Assembly (NCBI GenBank): GCA_001553355.1
Contig: KQ960876.1
Span: 124,001-188,000, forward strand
Direction: 5' to 3'
Source: Veillonellaceae bacterium DNF00626
GTDB taxonomy: Bacteria; Bacillota; Negativicutes; Veillonellales; Dialisteraceae
Length of the DNA stretch: 64,000 nt
In this document: positions 9,613 through 18,673 of the stretch, piece by piece
How positions within the stretch are numbered: position 1 is the stretch's first letter
Layout: each line of letters opens with the position of its first letter
Translations under genes and position numbers: made by a program
Notes under the pieces: model-generated
What the model was told of the DNA's origin: nothing
Databases searched by the model: none
What the model saw: the letters and a program-made list of their open reading frames with translations, nothing else

Positions 9613-11012
9613 TCCCTTTCCTCCCATTGATTGATAGGACAGTGTATGTATGCAGTAACGTATTCTTTTTCATTTGTAATGGTAAAATGGCCTTTCAGTT
9701 CTATTTCTGATAGAGTTTTTACAATTTGCAGACCTAAATCATAATTGGATTCATTAAAATTTTGAGGTAATTTTTCGCCACTATTGCTGATAATAATGTG
9801 CAGTTGTTTATCTTGAATTTGCTCCTCTATAATGAGTATGCCTTTCTTTTGTTTATGAAATCCATGTTCAATAGCATTATGTACTAATTCGTTGACGGCA
9901 ATAGCTAAGGGAACGGCTTTATCTGTATTTAAATAAATAGGTTTCGCATTATTTTTTATTTGCAAGTCTACTTTTATAGTAGATAAACTTGTTAACGCTA
10001 ATTCTATGGTTTTTTTCATTACCTCATGCCATTCTACTTTATCGCCCTCTTGTTTAGCCAATATTTCATGAATTTGTGAAATGCCTAAGATGCGATCAAT
10101 AGCCGTTTGTAGTGCTTTTTTTGTTTCTTCATTCCGAGATCTCCGAGCTTGCATTCGTAGCATGCCTGCAATAGTATTTAAAGAATTTTTGACACGGTGG
10201 TGTATTTCTCTTATAACAGAGTCTTTAACTAAAATTTGTCGTTCTTTTTCTCGTATCGCCGTAACGTCACTAAGAAAAATAACTATCCGCGTCACACGTC
10301 CTCCGGATAATATGGGCATTCCCCATGCGGATACGGTGAATTCTCCAAATATTTCATCACCATAGGCAGGTTTTCCGGTAGTTAAGATTTCATCTACCAA
10401 AGGAAAATGTATCATCGAATGCCCAATGATTTCTTTTTTTTCTACGGTTTCTTTATCTAAAACGAAATACAAATCTTCAGCCATATCATTGGCATACATA
10501 ATCCGTCCGACAGGGTCCAAAATAAGCATTCCATCTTGAGGGCGCAACGATTTATAGTCTGTCTTTTTCATCGGTACTTGAAGTGCCATATAGGCAGCAT
10601 CAGTTAATACTCTTTGTTGTTTCAATGTATGGGAAAGAAATACAGCTACGGCAAAGGGTATCCCGGCATTATCAAAAATAGGATAAGCAGTAAGTGCTAC
10701 CATTCGTCCTAAACTCAATTCTTTTCGTCCCACTACGGGTTTCCCGGTGACAAATACGTTGTCAATAAGCACATGTTCTTCTTTAAAAAAGATATCTCCT
10801 TCTTTCAAGTAAGTAGCACCGGTGGTATACGATGGGCTGATGGCAATAAGAGATACAAATATATCTTTATTTTTTCCTTTTGTGAATATACATACTTGGT
10901 TTTTTGAAATATCTGCTGCAAAAGAAAGAGCTTCTTCCATATGCACTAATATCTTGATTTGTACATCACTTAAATCGGTAATTTCCCGTGCGGTAGAGTA
11001 AAGATGATTCAT
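9609..11012 (-). CDS. Sensor histidine kinase, GAF/PAS-HisKA_2 type
   Basis: Soluble sensor kinase of 467 residues partnered with the ANTAR regulator it overlaps by four bases. No transmembrane segment is apparent. The N-terminus (1-145) looks GAF-like. A PAS-like domain follows (about 155-255, with MLILDPVGRIMYANDMAEDL). The HisKA_2 dimerisation helix carries REIHHRVKNSLNTIAG near residue 272, then an ATPase domain with ELVHNAIEHGF. Architecture resembles EutW and mycobacterial PdtaS, which also work with ANTAR regulators. The signal sensed is unknown. GAGGAAAT precedes the ATG; tsaD ends 35 nt upstream. Confidence 0.92.
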   Translation of the reverse strand: MNHLYSTAREITDLSDVQIKILVHMEEALSFAADISKNQVCIFTKGKNKDIFVSLIAISPSYTTGATYLKEGDIFFKEEHVLIDNVFVTGKPVVGRKELSLGRMVALTAYPIFDNAGIPFAVAVFLSHTLKQQRVLTDAAYMALQVPMKKTDYKSLRPQDGMLILDPVGRIMYANDMAEDLYFVLDKETVEKKEIIGHSMIHFPLVDEILTTGKPAYGDEIFGEFTVSAWGMPILSGGRVTRIVIFLSDVTAIREKERQILVKDSVIREIHHRVKNSLNTIAGMLRMQARRSRNEETKKALQTAIDRILGISQIHEILAKQEGDKVEWHEVMKKTIELALTSLSTIKVDLQIKNNAKPIYLNTDKAVPLAIAVNELVHNAIEHGFHKQKKGILIIEEQIQDKQLHIIISNSGEKLPQNFNESNYDLGLQIVKTLSEIELKGHFTITNEKEYVTAYIHCPINQWEERE

Positions 11013-11047
11013 TGGATTTCCTCTTTAATTATAGTTAATGCAAATAA

Positions 11048-12061
11048 TTATTTTATTCCTCTTAATGGTAATCGGGGGTTAGCATTCAATGTCAAATTAG
11101 CATAATCTCCAATTTGTGCCATGTAATAAGCACGACAGCCTATCATAGCCCCGTTATCCGTACATAAAATGGAATCGGGATAACTCATACGAAAATTTCT
11201 TTTATCACATTCTTTTTTTAACTCTTCTCGAAGTCCACTATTAGCTGCAACTCCGCCGGCTAAAACAATCGTTGTCAATTTTGTTTTTTCCATCGCTTCC
11301 ATCGCTTTGGTTACCAAAGTATTTACTACCGTATATTGAAAAGATGCTGCTACATCTTCATTTGATACTGTTTCTTTTTTCATTTCTTTAGTATGTAAAT
11401 AATTAATCACTGCTGATTTAAGTCCGCTAAAGGAAAAATCAAAACTGTGTTCTTTATGTAATGGTGTAGGAAAAGGTATTGCATGAGGATTCCCTTGTTT
11501 CGCTAAGCGATCTATATGCGGTCCACCCGGATACGGATACCCCATAATGCGTGCAATTTTATCGAACGCTTCCCCCACTGCATCATCTCGTGTTTCTCCT
11601 AAAAGTTCAAAGGTATTGTAATCTCGTACAACCACTAACATGGTATGTCCGCCGGACACTACTAAGGCTAAAAAAGGTGGCTCTAAATCCGGATTTTGCA
11701 GAAAATTCGCAAAAATATGTCCTTCCATATGATTAACACCGATAAGTGGTTTATCCAACGCCCATGCCGCCGCCTTTGCTGCTGCGACACCTACCAATAA
11801 AGCACCTACAAGTCCGGGACCTTCCGTCACTGCTACCGCATCTATATCTTTCCAATCACAAGAAGCTTCCGTCAGTGCCTCTATTGCTACAGGAAGAACG
11901 TCTTCTATATGATGGCGTGAAGCTATTTCAGGTACTACCCCACCAAATTTTTTATGTATAGGTACTTGTGTAGAAATGATATTTGACAATATCTTTCTTC
12001 CGTCTTCAATAACAGCACAGGACGTTTCATCACAACTTGTTTCAAATGCCAATATTTTCAT
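11048..12061 (-). CDS. tsaD: tRNA N6-adenosine threonylcarbamoyltransferase TsaD
   Basis: Transfers threonylcarbamoyl from TC-AMP to A37 of ANN-decoding tRNAs, acting with TsaB and TsaE. 337 residues, complete. ASKHA fold with the N-terminal FETSCDETS, metal ligands in NHMEGH near residue 111, the VSGGHT phosphate motif and the C-terminal VLAGGVAANSGLR and CTDNGAMIG motifs. AAGGAG precedes the ATG. It sits with tsaB, tsaE and rimI in one tight run. Confidence 0.98.
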   Translation of the reverse strand: MKILAFETSCDETSCAVIEDGRKILSNIISTQVPIHKKFGGVVPEIASRHHIEDVLPVAIEALTEASCDWKDIDAVAVTEGPGLVGALLVGVAAAKAAAWALDKPLIGVNHMEGHIFANFLQNPDLEPPFLALVVSGGHTMLVVVRDYNTFELLGETRDDAVGEAFDKIARIMGYPYPGGPHIDRLAKQGNPHAIPFPTPLHKEHSFDFSFSGLKSAVINYLHTKEMKKETVSNEDVAASFQYTVVNTLVTKAMEAMEKTKLTTIVLAGGVAANSGLREELKKECDKRNFRMSYPDSILCTDNGAMIGCRAYYMAQIGDYANLTLNANPRLPLRGIK

Positions 12062-12070
12062 AATTACTCC

Positions 12071-12529
12071 TTATAATTTACATGTCATGATATAGCCATC
12101 TTCCATCGGTGAACTATAAACATTTTTGCGTAGACTTACTACTTTAAGTCCATATTTTCGATATAATGCTTGGGCCGGTAAATTGGTTACTCGTACTTCT
12201 AAAAATAGAGTTTTCATTTTCTTTTTAATCGCTTCAGCTATGCCCTCTTTAAGTAAGAGTTCTCCTATCCCTTTTCTCCGATAATCCGGATGTACCCCTA
12301 TATTTACCAATTGAGCTTCATCCAAAATATACCAAAAACAACTATATCCAACGATTATATTTTGGATTTCAACAATGAAATATTCACTATGAGGTTTTTC
12401 CAGATCATCACAAATCGTATTTTCAAGCCATGCATCAGAAAAACATAATGTGCCTATTTGATAAATATACGGCACATCTTTCACCGTTGCTTTTCGTATT
12501 CTCACTGTGTTTGATGTTTCTTTTCCCAT
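12071..12529 (-). CDS. rimI: Ribosomal-protein-alanine N-acetyltransferase RimI
   Basis: GNAT acetyltransferase of 152 residues, the family member that N-acetylates ribosomal protein S18. Acetyl-CoA binding motif VHPDYRRKGIGELLL, then the EVRVTNLPAQALYRKYGLK segment typical of RimI. It overlaps the end of tsaB by 28 nt and precedes tsaD, the common tsaE-tsaB-rimI-tsaD order. A shorter GTG start nine codons in is possible. Confidence 0.92.
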   Translation of the reverse strand: MGKETSNTVRIRKATVKDVPYIYQIGTLCFSDAWLENTICDDLEKPHSEYFIVEIQNIIVGYSCFWYILDEAQLVNIGVHPDYRRKGIGELLLKEGIAEAIKKKMKTLFLEVRVTNLPAQALYRKYGLKVVSLRKNVYSSPMEDGYIMTCKL

Positions 12530-13194
12530 AATACTTCGGCTTCACTTCTCCTTATATAATTAGGTAAAAGAGTTAGCGGATCATCAATTTTCCCTTCTTC
12601 CCACCGCATCTGAGCAACCCCGGCAACAGATGCTGCTCGACTATATCTATTTGCCGGTGCAGCCAACTGTATACCGGCGTTTATCAACTTTTCTTTGTAT
12701 AAATCTGCGCCCTCACCAACCGCAATAATTGGTCCGCCATGACGCACGGCTGCTGAAATAACTTCTTCTATCGGTGCTACCTCAATAGATGTTTCCGGCC
12801 ATATATTTTCATAAGCACTATATAAAGCTGCATAAACATTTCCTCTTTGCGCATCTATTAAAGGTAAAATAAATGCATTTGCGCCTGCCATATTCCATGC
12901 CAATGCTTCTAAAGTATCTACACCAATCAGTGGCACTTGCCATATATGCGCTATCATTTTTGCCGTAGCTAAACCAATACGTAATCCGGTAAACGATCCG
13001 GGCCCTTTCCCGACAGCAACGGCTTCTATTTCTTTTTTGGCAACGCCTGCATCTTCCATGAGTTTATCCATATGAGGTATTAAACGAGCGGAATGGGTAA
13101 GCTTTCGTGCAATAGTCCATTCTGCCACTAATTTATCTTTTTCCGCCAAAGCACAACCAAGTACAAATGACGATGTATCAATGGCAAGCAGCAT
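12502..13194 (-). CDS. tsaB: t6A biosynthesis protein TsaB
   Basis: Non-catalytic ASKHA-fold partner of TsaD needed for t6A37 formation. 230 residues. N-terminus LLAIDTSSFVLG, the conserved GKGPGSFTGLRIG stretch near residue 62 and a C-terminal half that is weakly conserved, as usual. It overlaps tsaE by 17 nt and rimI by 28 nt, so all are cotranscribed. Confidence 0.95.
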   Translation of the reverse strand: MLLAIDTSSFVLGCALAEKDKLVAEWTIARKLTHSARLIPHMDKLMEDAGVAKKEIEAVAVGKGPGSFTGLRIGLATAKMIAHIWQVPLIGVDTLEALAWNMAGANAFILPLIDAQRGNVYAALYSAYENIWPETSIEVAPIEEVISAAVRHGGPIIAVGEGADLYKEKLINAGIQLAAPANRYSRAASVAGVAQMRWEEGKIDDPLTLLPNYIRRSEAEVLWEKKHQTQ

Positions 13195-13651
13195 AATCCG
13201 TTATCTCCTTTATTATTTTTTGAGGTGCGTTATCATTCCAAGAAATGTGAAATTTACGTGCATTTCCCTCTTCTTTTTCTATAGTGATGTAAATACTTTC
13301 AGGTGGCAATAAACGAGGAAACATATCTGCCCATTCGACAACAACAACGCCATCGCTCCCATATTCTTCCCATCCGATTTGATATAAGTCCTCTTCTGTT
13401 TCTAATCGGTAAAAATCAAAATGTTTCAGTGGTATCTTGCTATCGTAGTAATTCATAATAGTGAATGTTGGACTGGTAATTGGCCCGTCAATACCCATCC
13501 CTTTCGCTAATCCTTGTACAAAAGCCGTTTTCCCTGCACCTAATTCGCCCGTAAGAGCAATGAATACATCATTTTCTATATGTTTTCCTATGTATTCTGC
13601 AAATTTTTGTGTATCTTCTACTTCTTTCATTCTGATAATCAAATTATTCAT
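13178..13651 (-). CDS. tsaE: t6A biosynthesis ATPase TsaE
   Basis: P-loop ATPase that drives turnover of the TsaB-TsaD complex. 157 residues. Walker A GELGAGKTAF near residues 36-45, then SPTFTIMN and HFDFYRL, and EWADMFP, all family signatures. It overlaps the patatin gene upstream by eight bases. Confidence 0.96.
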   Translation of the reverse strand: MNNLIIRMKEVEDTQKFAEYIGKHIENDVFIALTGELGAGKTAFVQGLAKGMGIDGPITSPTFTIMNYYDSKIPLKHFDFYRLETEEDLYQIGWEEYGSDGVVVVEWADMFPRLLPPESIYITIEKEEGNARKFHISWNDNAPQKIIKEITDYAACH

Positions 13652-14531
13652 GAATCCACCTCAAGAGATCATCAAATCGTTCTTGTCCTAAATGGTAGCC
13701 CTCATCATAAAAAGCTTGTATTTTCTCTTTATCTACTTCTGCTCTCCCTATTTTTATCTTACCGGAAGGGCGTAAAATAAATACTCTCCCATCCTTTTCC
13801 ATCTGTTCTAATATTTCTAAAGCATGATTATAAGTATTTGGAATATTCATCAATATTTCTAACAACTTGGGATGATGGGGAATCGTTATCGCCGATGCAT
13901 ATTTTTTGATTATGCTCGGTATTTCTTTTACTTGAAATCCTTCTTCTCTTGTGAGAATATATACTGCTTTATCCGCATGAAAAGGTAATTCATCCGGTAG
14001 CGGGACACAAGGAAAACCCACTCCGCCATCCACATACGGTGTCCCTTCAATCATAACTTCTTGTGTTAAAAAAGGAATGGATGCACTGGCTTTCACCATA
14101 GTCATAAAGTTTTCTCTATCTCTTGGATTTTCCTTTAGGAATATTCCCTTCCCGGTAATTGCATTAGTTGCGACAGCGTAAAAATCTGTTTTCGTTTTAC
14201 ACAAACTATCCCAATCAATCGGATCTAAATGACAAGCTATTTCATCTAAAATAAAATCGAAATTAAAATAGCTTTTTTCTTTGAAAAAATGTGTCCATCC
14301 CATATATCTCGGATCGTCGCAATATGTTTTATTAATTCGTATATTCCATCCCTTTTGCCCGGATAAATAGCAAACTGCTTGCATCGCACCTACCGATGTA
14401 CCCACTACCCGTTCAAATCGTAATCCTTTTTCAATAAAAACGTCTAATACACCGGCTTCGAAAACACCGCGCATAGCTCCTCCTTCTAAAATAAGAGGGC
14501 ATCTTCCGGGTATATATTCTTCTTTCGTCAC
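13644..14531 (-). CDS. Patatin-like phospholipase
   Basis: Predicted acyl hydrolase of 295 residues with the patatin fold. Seen: oxyanion-hole motif EGGAMRG near residue 16, nucleophile elbow GTSVGAMQ near residue 45, and the catalytic Asp in VDGGVGFP near residue 168, giving a full Ser-Asp dyad. No signal peptide, so it should act inside the cell. Closest in layout to the bacterial YjjU/RssA-like group. The GTG start follows AGGAGCGGTA. The substrate is not known. Confidence 0.9.
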   Translation of the reverse strand: MTKEEYIPGRCPLILEGGAMRGVFEAGVLDVFIEKGLRFERVVGTSVGAMQAVCYLSGQKGWNIRINKTYCDDPRYMGWTHFFKEKSYFNFDFILDEIACHLDPIDWDSLCKTKTDFYAVATNAITGKGIFLKENPRDRENFMTMVKASASIPFLTQEVMIEGTPYVDGGVGFPCVPLPDELPFHADKAVYILTREEGFQVKEIPSIIKKYASAITIPHHPKLLEILMNIPNTYNHALEILEQMEKDGRVFILRPSGKIKIGRAEVDKEKIQAFYDEGYHLGQERFDDLLRWIHE

Positions 14532-14543
14532 TACCGCTCCTTT

Positions 14544-15293
14544 TTATTCATGCGCTGTCTGATTTTTTACTGCTTTAATTTTCGCCTCAATAGCAGCTTC
14601 ATCACCTACATACATCACGTCATGAACAGTAAAATCTTCATTTAAATGATAAACCAAAGGTACACCGGTGGGAATATTCATACCGGCAATATCTTTATCA
14701 GAAATATGTTCTAAATGTTTCCGTAAAGCTCTAATGGAATTTCCATGAGCGACAATCAATATTTTCTCCCCTTTGATAATTCGAGGTTTTATTTCTTCCT
14801 CAAAATAGGGAACTACACGTGCCACTGTATCTTTTAAACATTCTGTCAACGGCAAATCTATGTCTTTTTTCAAATGTTCATAAGGCGCTTGATAGTAAGG
14901 AGCGCGTTCATCATCTCTTTCTAATGCCGGCGGTCTTACGTCATAAGAACGACGCCAAAGATGAACTTGCTCGTCACCATATTTAGCCGCCGTTTCCGCT
15001 TTATTCAAGCCTTGCAAAGCACCATAATGCCGTTCATTTAAATGATAATCTTTCGTCATAGGAATCCACGCTAAATCTAATTCATCTAATACCGTATAAG
15101 CTGTATGTATTGCGCGTTTAAGTACAGATGTATAACACAAATCAAAAGTATAACCACCATCTTTTAAAAGTTTGCCCGCCTGCTGAGCTTCTTTATATCC
15201 TGTTTCTGTTAAATCTACATCAGTCCACCCGCAAAATAAATTAAGTTTATTCCACTTGCTTTCTCCATGTCTAATCACTACTAAGGTGTACAT
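14544..15293 (-). CDS. gpmA: 2,3-bisphosphoglycerate-dependent phosphoglycerate mutase
   Basis: Glycolytic enzyme that interconverts 3- and 2-phosphoglycerate. 249 residues, full length. Phosphohistidine motif [10 protein letters not shown] at residues 6-15, [13 protein letters not shown] near residue 87, RSYDVRPP, and the second catalytic His in [15 protein letters not shown] lies before the ATG. It follows thiL at 11 nt. Confidence 0.98.
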   Translation of the reverse strand: MYTLVVIRHGESKWNKLNLFCGWTDVDLTETGYKEAQQAGKLLKDGGYTFDLCYTSVLKRAIHTAYTVLDELDLAWIPMTKDYHLNERHYGALQGLNKAETAAKYGDEQVHLWRRSYDVRPPALERDDERAPYYQAPYEHLKKDIDLPLTECLKDTVARVVPYFEEEIKPRIIKGEKILIVAHGNSIRALRKHLEHISDKDIAGMNIPTGVPLVYHLNEDFTVHDVMYVGDEAAIEAKIKAVKNQTAHE

Positions 15294-15304
15294 CCTATTT
15301 CCTC

Positions 15305-16294
15305 CTACTTCTTAAAATGTTCATATGCTGATACCGGAAGTTCCATTTCTTTTTTGCCGTCAATAATCGTAATGCGTCCACTTCCTTTTTGCACCACTTC
15401 CCCGATAGCCGTTACAGGTATTTCCTTATTTAATTTATCCCAATTTTCTTTTGAAATAGTACCCACTAATTCATAATCTTCTCCCCCATGTAATGCTTTT
15501 TCATAAGGGTCTTGCCCGGTGTCTTTCGCCCATTTTTGTATTTCATCTGATAAGGGAATATATTCTTTGTACAAACGAATATCAACATTTCCTGCGACTG
15601 CTATTTCTTTTATTTCTCTTGATAAGCCATCAGAAATATCATTAAGCGCTGTAACACCATAAGCTCGTAATATTTTTCCCCACGCCACTCGTGCCGTAGG
15701 ACGGCGATGTCGCTTCGCTAAATAAGGATATTTTTCATCTTCTGCACTTTGAATCACTGAAAGCCCGGTAGCAGAGTCTCCTAAAGTCCCGGTGACAAAT
15801 ACTACATCACCCACCTGACTACCGCTTCGACAAATAGCTTTATTTTCAGGGACCAATCCGATAACTGTACCGGTCAAAATCACACCTTGCATAGATCCCG
15901 TCATATCGCCGCCTAAAAGATTTACTTCATAAGAACGACAAGCTTCTCGTATACCATCGTAGCAAGCGGTAAGCCATGAAAAGGGTAAGTCGCTTGGCAA
16001 GGCTAAGGAGATAACTAATCCCTGTGGCTCTCCACCCATGGCTGCCATATCACTAAAATTAACCATGCAAATACGGTATCCCACATCAAAAGCCGCCATC
16101 GTATCTTTCGTAAAATGAATACCTTCCACCATTGTATCGGTAGAAATTAATTGATCATAGCCCTTAGGTGTAGTATAAACTGCCGCATCATCTCCGATTC
16201 CGACTTTTAGTGTCCCCTTGCGATAATTCAAATCATGAGTTATTTCTTTAATACATTGAAACTCCCCTTTATCACCTACCGTTTCCACTGTCAT
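15305..16294 (-). CDS. thiL: Thiamine-monophosphate kinase
   Basis: Phosphorylates thiamine monophosphate to thiamine diphosphate with ATP. 329 residues. Seen: GIGDDAAVY near residue 33, the [11 protein letters not shown] metal-binding segment, [40 protein letters not shown] and [10 protein letters not shown], all typical of the AIR-synthase-like ThiL fold. The start ATG overlaps the stop of the upstream nicotinamidase-like gene (ATGA). Confidence 0.97.
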   Translation of the reverse strand: MTVETVGDKGEFQCIKEITHDLNYRKGTLKVGIGDDAAVYTTPKGYDQLISTDTMVEGIHFTKDTMAAFDVGYRICMVNFSDMAAMGGEPQGLVISLALPSDLPFSWLTACYDGIREACRSYEVNLLGGDMTGSMQGVILTGTVIGLVPENKAICRSGSQVGDVVFVTGTLGDSATGLSVIQSAEDEKYPYLAKRHRRPTARVAWGKILRAYGVTALNDISDGLSREIKEIAVAGNVDIRLYKEYIPLSDEIQKWAKDTGQDPYEKALHGGEDYELVGTISKENWDKLNKEIPVTAIGEVVQKGSGRITIIDGKKEMELPVSAYEHFKK

Positions 16295-16845
16295 TCTATG
16301 ATTTCTATCCCCATTTCTCTCAATTCCTTGATGGTTTTTTCATGATCATCTTTATCTACATAACCGGTACCGGAAAGAAGCCATGTCACCGTATGATGAG
16401 CTTTCACAAATGCCAAAATCGTTTCTTTTACACAATATTCTGACGCTAATCCACCAACATACACATGCGATGAAGCTACTTGATATAATTCTTTTCCCTC
16501 TTTATTTTTCCCGTGAAAAGCTGAATATTCTTCCACCAAATCGTCTTGCCCTTTCATGAAAAAATTATTTTCTTTCGGACGTTTTGCTTCTTCTTTCACA
16601 TCTTCATAAAAAGCTGAATTAAGCATTGCTCCTTTACTTCCTGCCACACAATGCACAGGCCAAATCCCGCCGTTTATTTTAAACGACCGATTAGTAGGAC
16701 TATGCCAATCTCCGGTATAAAAAACATTAACTTTATGCGTATTAATAAATTCAGCCAAATATCGAACCGCTTCTCTTCCTTTTTGGCAAGCCAAAGTTCC
16801 TTCAATAAAATCATATTGACAATCAACAACCACTAACGAATCCAT
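16291..16845 (-). CDS. Nicotinamidase-like cysteine hydrolase (isochorismatase family)
   Basis: 184-residue cysteine hydrolase that probably deamidates nicotinamide for NAD salvage. Triad candidates are visible: Asp8 (VVDCQYDF), Lys in FFMKGQDD, and Cys in ASEYCVKET; the metal-site pattern D-x-H appears in TGDWHSP. This fits PncA better than isochorismatase, because of the DWH motif. The substrate is inferred only. It leads the operon with thiL, gpmA and the genes after them. GGGAGATG lies before the ATG. Confidence 0.82.
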   Translation of the reverse strand: MDSLVVVDCQYDFIEGTLACQKGREAVRYLAEFINTHKVNVFYTGDWHSPTNRSFKINGGIWPVHCVAGSKGAMLNSAFYEDVKEEAKRPKENNFFMKGQDDLVEEYSAFHGKNKEGKELYQVASSHVYVGGLASEYCVKETILAFVKAHHTVTWLLSGTGYVDKDDHEKTIKELREMGIEIIE

Positions 16846-16875
16846 AAATTCATCTCCCGTTCTCTATTTCTTTAT

Positions 16876-16904
16876 ATTTTAACAGCTTTTACAATTCGTG
16901 TAAA
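16876..16904 (-). promoter_or_regulatory. promoter with overlapping palindrome for the pncA-like-thiL-gpmA operon
   Basis: On the minus strand: TTTACA (16899-16904), 17-nt spacer, TAAAAT (16876-16881). A perfect palindrome TTTACA-n5-TGTAAA (16888-16904) covers the -35 and half of the spacer, as expected for a repressor site. The regulator is unknown. Confidence 0.6.
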
Positions 16905-16934
16905 AGAAACATAGAGAAAATAAAAGAAATTATA

Positions 16935-16963
16935 TTGCATGGTTCACATTTTACAGGTATACT
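16935..16963 (+). promoter_or_regulatory. sigma-A promoter of the plus-strand membrane protein gene
   Basis: TTGCAT, 17-nt spacer, TATACT at 16958-16963, about 37 nt before the likely start codon. It is divergent from the pncA-like promoter. Confidence 0.7.
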
Positions 16964-16999
16964 TTGATAGTAAACAAACAAATAAAGGAGATGGAAATT

Positions 17000-17965
17000 T
17001 TGGACTTTGTTACTACTTTGGTATATTTTTTGAACATCGGATTATTCAGTGCAATCGTAGCTCGTTTTTCCGGTGCGATCATGGCGATGCTCGTTTTTTG
17101 TTCACTCTTATATATGGGTGCTACGCCTATCGAAACGATAGGTATGATGCTTACTTATCTTGTTTTTATTCGCCTTACTATTTACACGCAAAAAAATCGA
17201 ATTAATTTCAAAAAAATGCAAGTATTTTCAGGAAAAAAAATCATCCCTGCCGTAGCAATTATTATTGTTTCCTTGCTTTTTTATCCTTTTGCCGGACTTG
17301 CCACATTCCTTTTAGTCTTTATGACTGAAGTATTAGCAAAAATGCGTGATCAAATGCTTGATGAAAATAAAATGTCACGAAAGGAATTAACGCCTTATGT
17401 GATCATCGGATCTATTCTCATGACTATTTCACTAATCATAGTGAAATTTATTCCCTTTACGGTCTATTATATTTTCGGTGGACTCACTGCACTTTTCCTA
17501 TGCGCTTTCTTCTACCGATTAGGACAAGATCGCGATCGCTTGTCAGATCATTGGGATATGGTCATCATTGGTTCTTTCATTCCTGCCGGTCTTTTCGGTT
17601 TCGATATGGCGGATTGGATTGATGATATGAAACGTCATGTCAATCCCACAAAGTTAGCTTACAATCTTCCTTTTATTTTCCTCCCTGTATTTTTCATCAC
17701 CTTTGTCATGGCAAATATCATTTTTGGCATCTTCTCTCTTTGCGGTATGGTGCTTGTATTTTGTTCTGCTATCGGTCTTCGCATTTTCGGTTATTATGAA
17801 GTGAGTCGAAAAGGGAAAATGAATCCGGTGGCTTTAGGCATTACGGTACTGGCAGTCTTTATTCTTTTACTTACCTCTCCAAAAGAGATCGGTGTCACTT
17901 TGTCCGTAGATGCTTTTCTCAATCAAGGTTATTATGGATTTACCGGACTTTGGAATATGTTTTAA
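17000..17965 (+). CDS. Unrecognised polytopic membrane protein
   Basis: Family not recognised. From a TTG at 17000 (nine bases after AAAGGAG) the product has about 321 residues; an ATG at 16991 sits too close to the ribosome site. It is very hydrophobic, with roughly eight to nine membrane segments. A short basic loop (TQKNRINFKKMQ) and a charged central loop (RLGQDRDRLSDHWD ... WIDDMKRHVNPTK) are the only clearly polar parts. There is no signal peptide separate from the first helix. It is a single-gene unit with its own promoter and terminator. Transport or envelope functions are possible but nothing specific can be said. Confidence 0.8.
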   Translation: MDFVTTLVYFLNIGLFSAIVARFSGAIMAMLVFCSLLYMGATPIETIGMMLTYLVFIRLTIYTQKNRINFKKMQVFSGKKIIPAVAIIIVSLLFYPFAGLATFLLVFMTEVLAKMRDQMLDENKMSRKELTPYVIIGSILMTISLIIVKFIPFTVYYIFGGLTALFLCAFFYRLGQDRDRLSDHWDMVIIGSFIPAGLFGFDMADWIDDMKRHVNPTKLAYNLPFIFLPVFFITFVMANIIFGIFSLCGMVLVFCSAIGLRIFGYYEVSRKGKMNPVALGITVLAVFILLLTSPKEIGVTLSVDAFLNQGYYGFTGLWNMF

Positions 17966-17974
17966 TAAACACAC

Positions 17975-18007
17975 AAAAAACGAGACCCCTTGCAGGATCT
18001 CGTTTTT
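17975..18007. terminator. bidirectional intrinsic terminator
   Basis: AAAAAACGAGA-CC and GG-A-TCTCGTTTTTT form a stem with one bulge and a 7-nt loop. It ends the plus-strand membrane protein gene and the minus-strand nth gene. Confidence 0.88.
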
Positions 18008-18019
18008 TTATGTAAATTT

Positions 18020-18673
18020 TTAAGGCTTCCATGCTGATACTTTAATCATAGCTGATGGACAGACATTTAGCAGCGGACAAACTTGACACTTTGGATTACG
18101 AGCATGACAAATTCTCCGACCATGCCAAATAAGCCAATGATGAGCCCGTGACCAATTTTTCATAGGAATTACTTTTTTTAATTCCTCTTCTACTTTTTCC
18201 GGTGTATCCCCTATCGCCAATTTCAAACGATTTGATACACGAAATACATGAGTATCTACTGCAATCGCCGGATAACCAAAAGCTACACTTCTTACTACAT
18301 TAGCCGTTTTTCGCCCCACTCCGGGAAGCGACACTAAATCGTCAAAATCTTCCGGCACTTCGCCATTAAACTTAGTCAATAATTCATGAGCCATACCCAA
18401 AAGGTTTTTGGCTTTATTTTTATATAATCCGCAATCATGTATTTCTTTTTCCATATCAGATAAAGATAACGCCACCATTTTTTGAGGCGTATCTAATCGT
18501 GGGAACATACGGGCAGTAATAATATTTACCCGTTTATCCGTACATTGGGCCGATAAAATAACAGCCACTAAAAGAGTAAAGGGACTTGTATAATGTAACA
18601 TGGTCCCTTCATCCTTATACGTTTCTTCCAATCGTCGCAATTGTTCTTTCTTTATAGCTTTGGTAACTCTCAT
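18020..18673 (-). CDS. nth: Endonuclease III
   Basis: Bifunctional DNA glycosylase/AP lyase for oxidised pyrimidines. 217 residues. Helix-hairpin-helix LPGVGRKTANVV with catalytic Lys, the Asp in AVDTHVFRVSNR, and the [4Fe-4S] cysteine cluster CHARNPKCQVCPLLNVC at the C-terminus. It overlaps the trxB stop by four bases, so it follows trxB in one transcript. Confidence 0.97.
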   Translation of the reverse strand: MRVTKAIKKEQLRRLEETYKDEGTMLHYTSPFTLLVAVILSAQCTDKRVNIITARMFPRLDTPQKMVALSLSDMEKEIHDCGLYKNKAKNLLGMAHELLTKFNGEVPEDFDDLVSLPGVGRKTANVVRSVAFGYPAIAVDTHVFRVSNRLKLAIGDTPEKVEEELKKVIPMKNWSRAHHWLIWHGRRICHARNPKCQVCPLLNVCPSAMIKVSAWKP

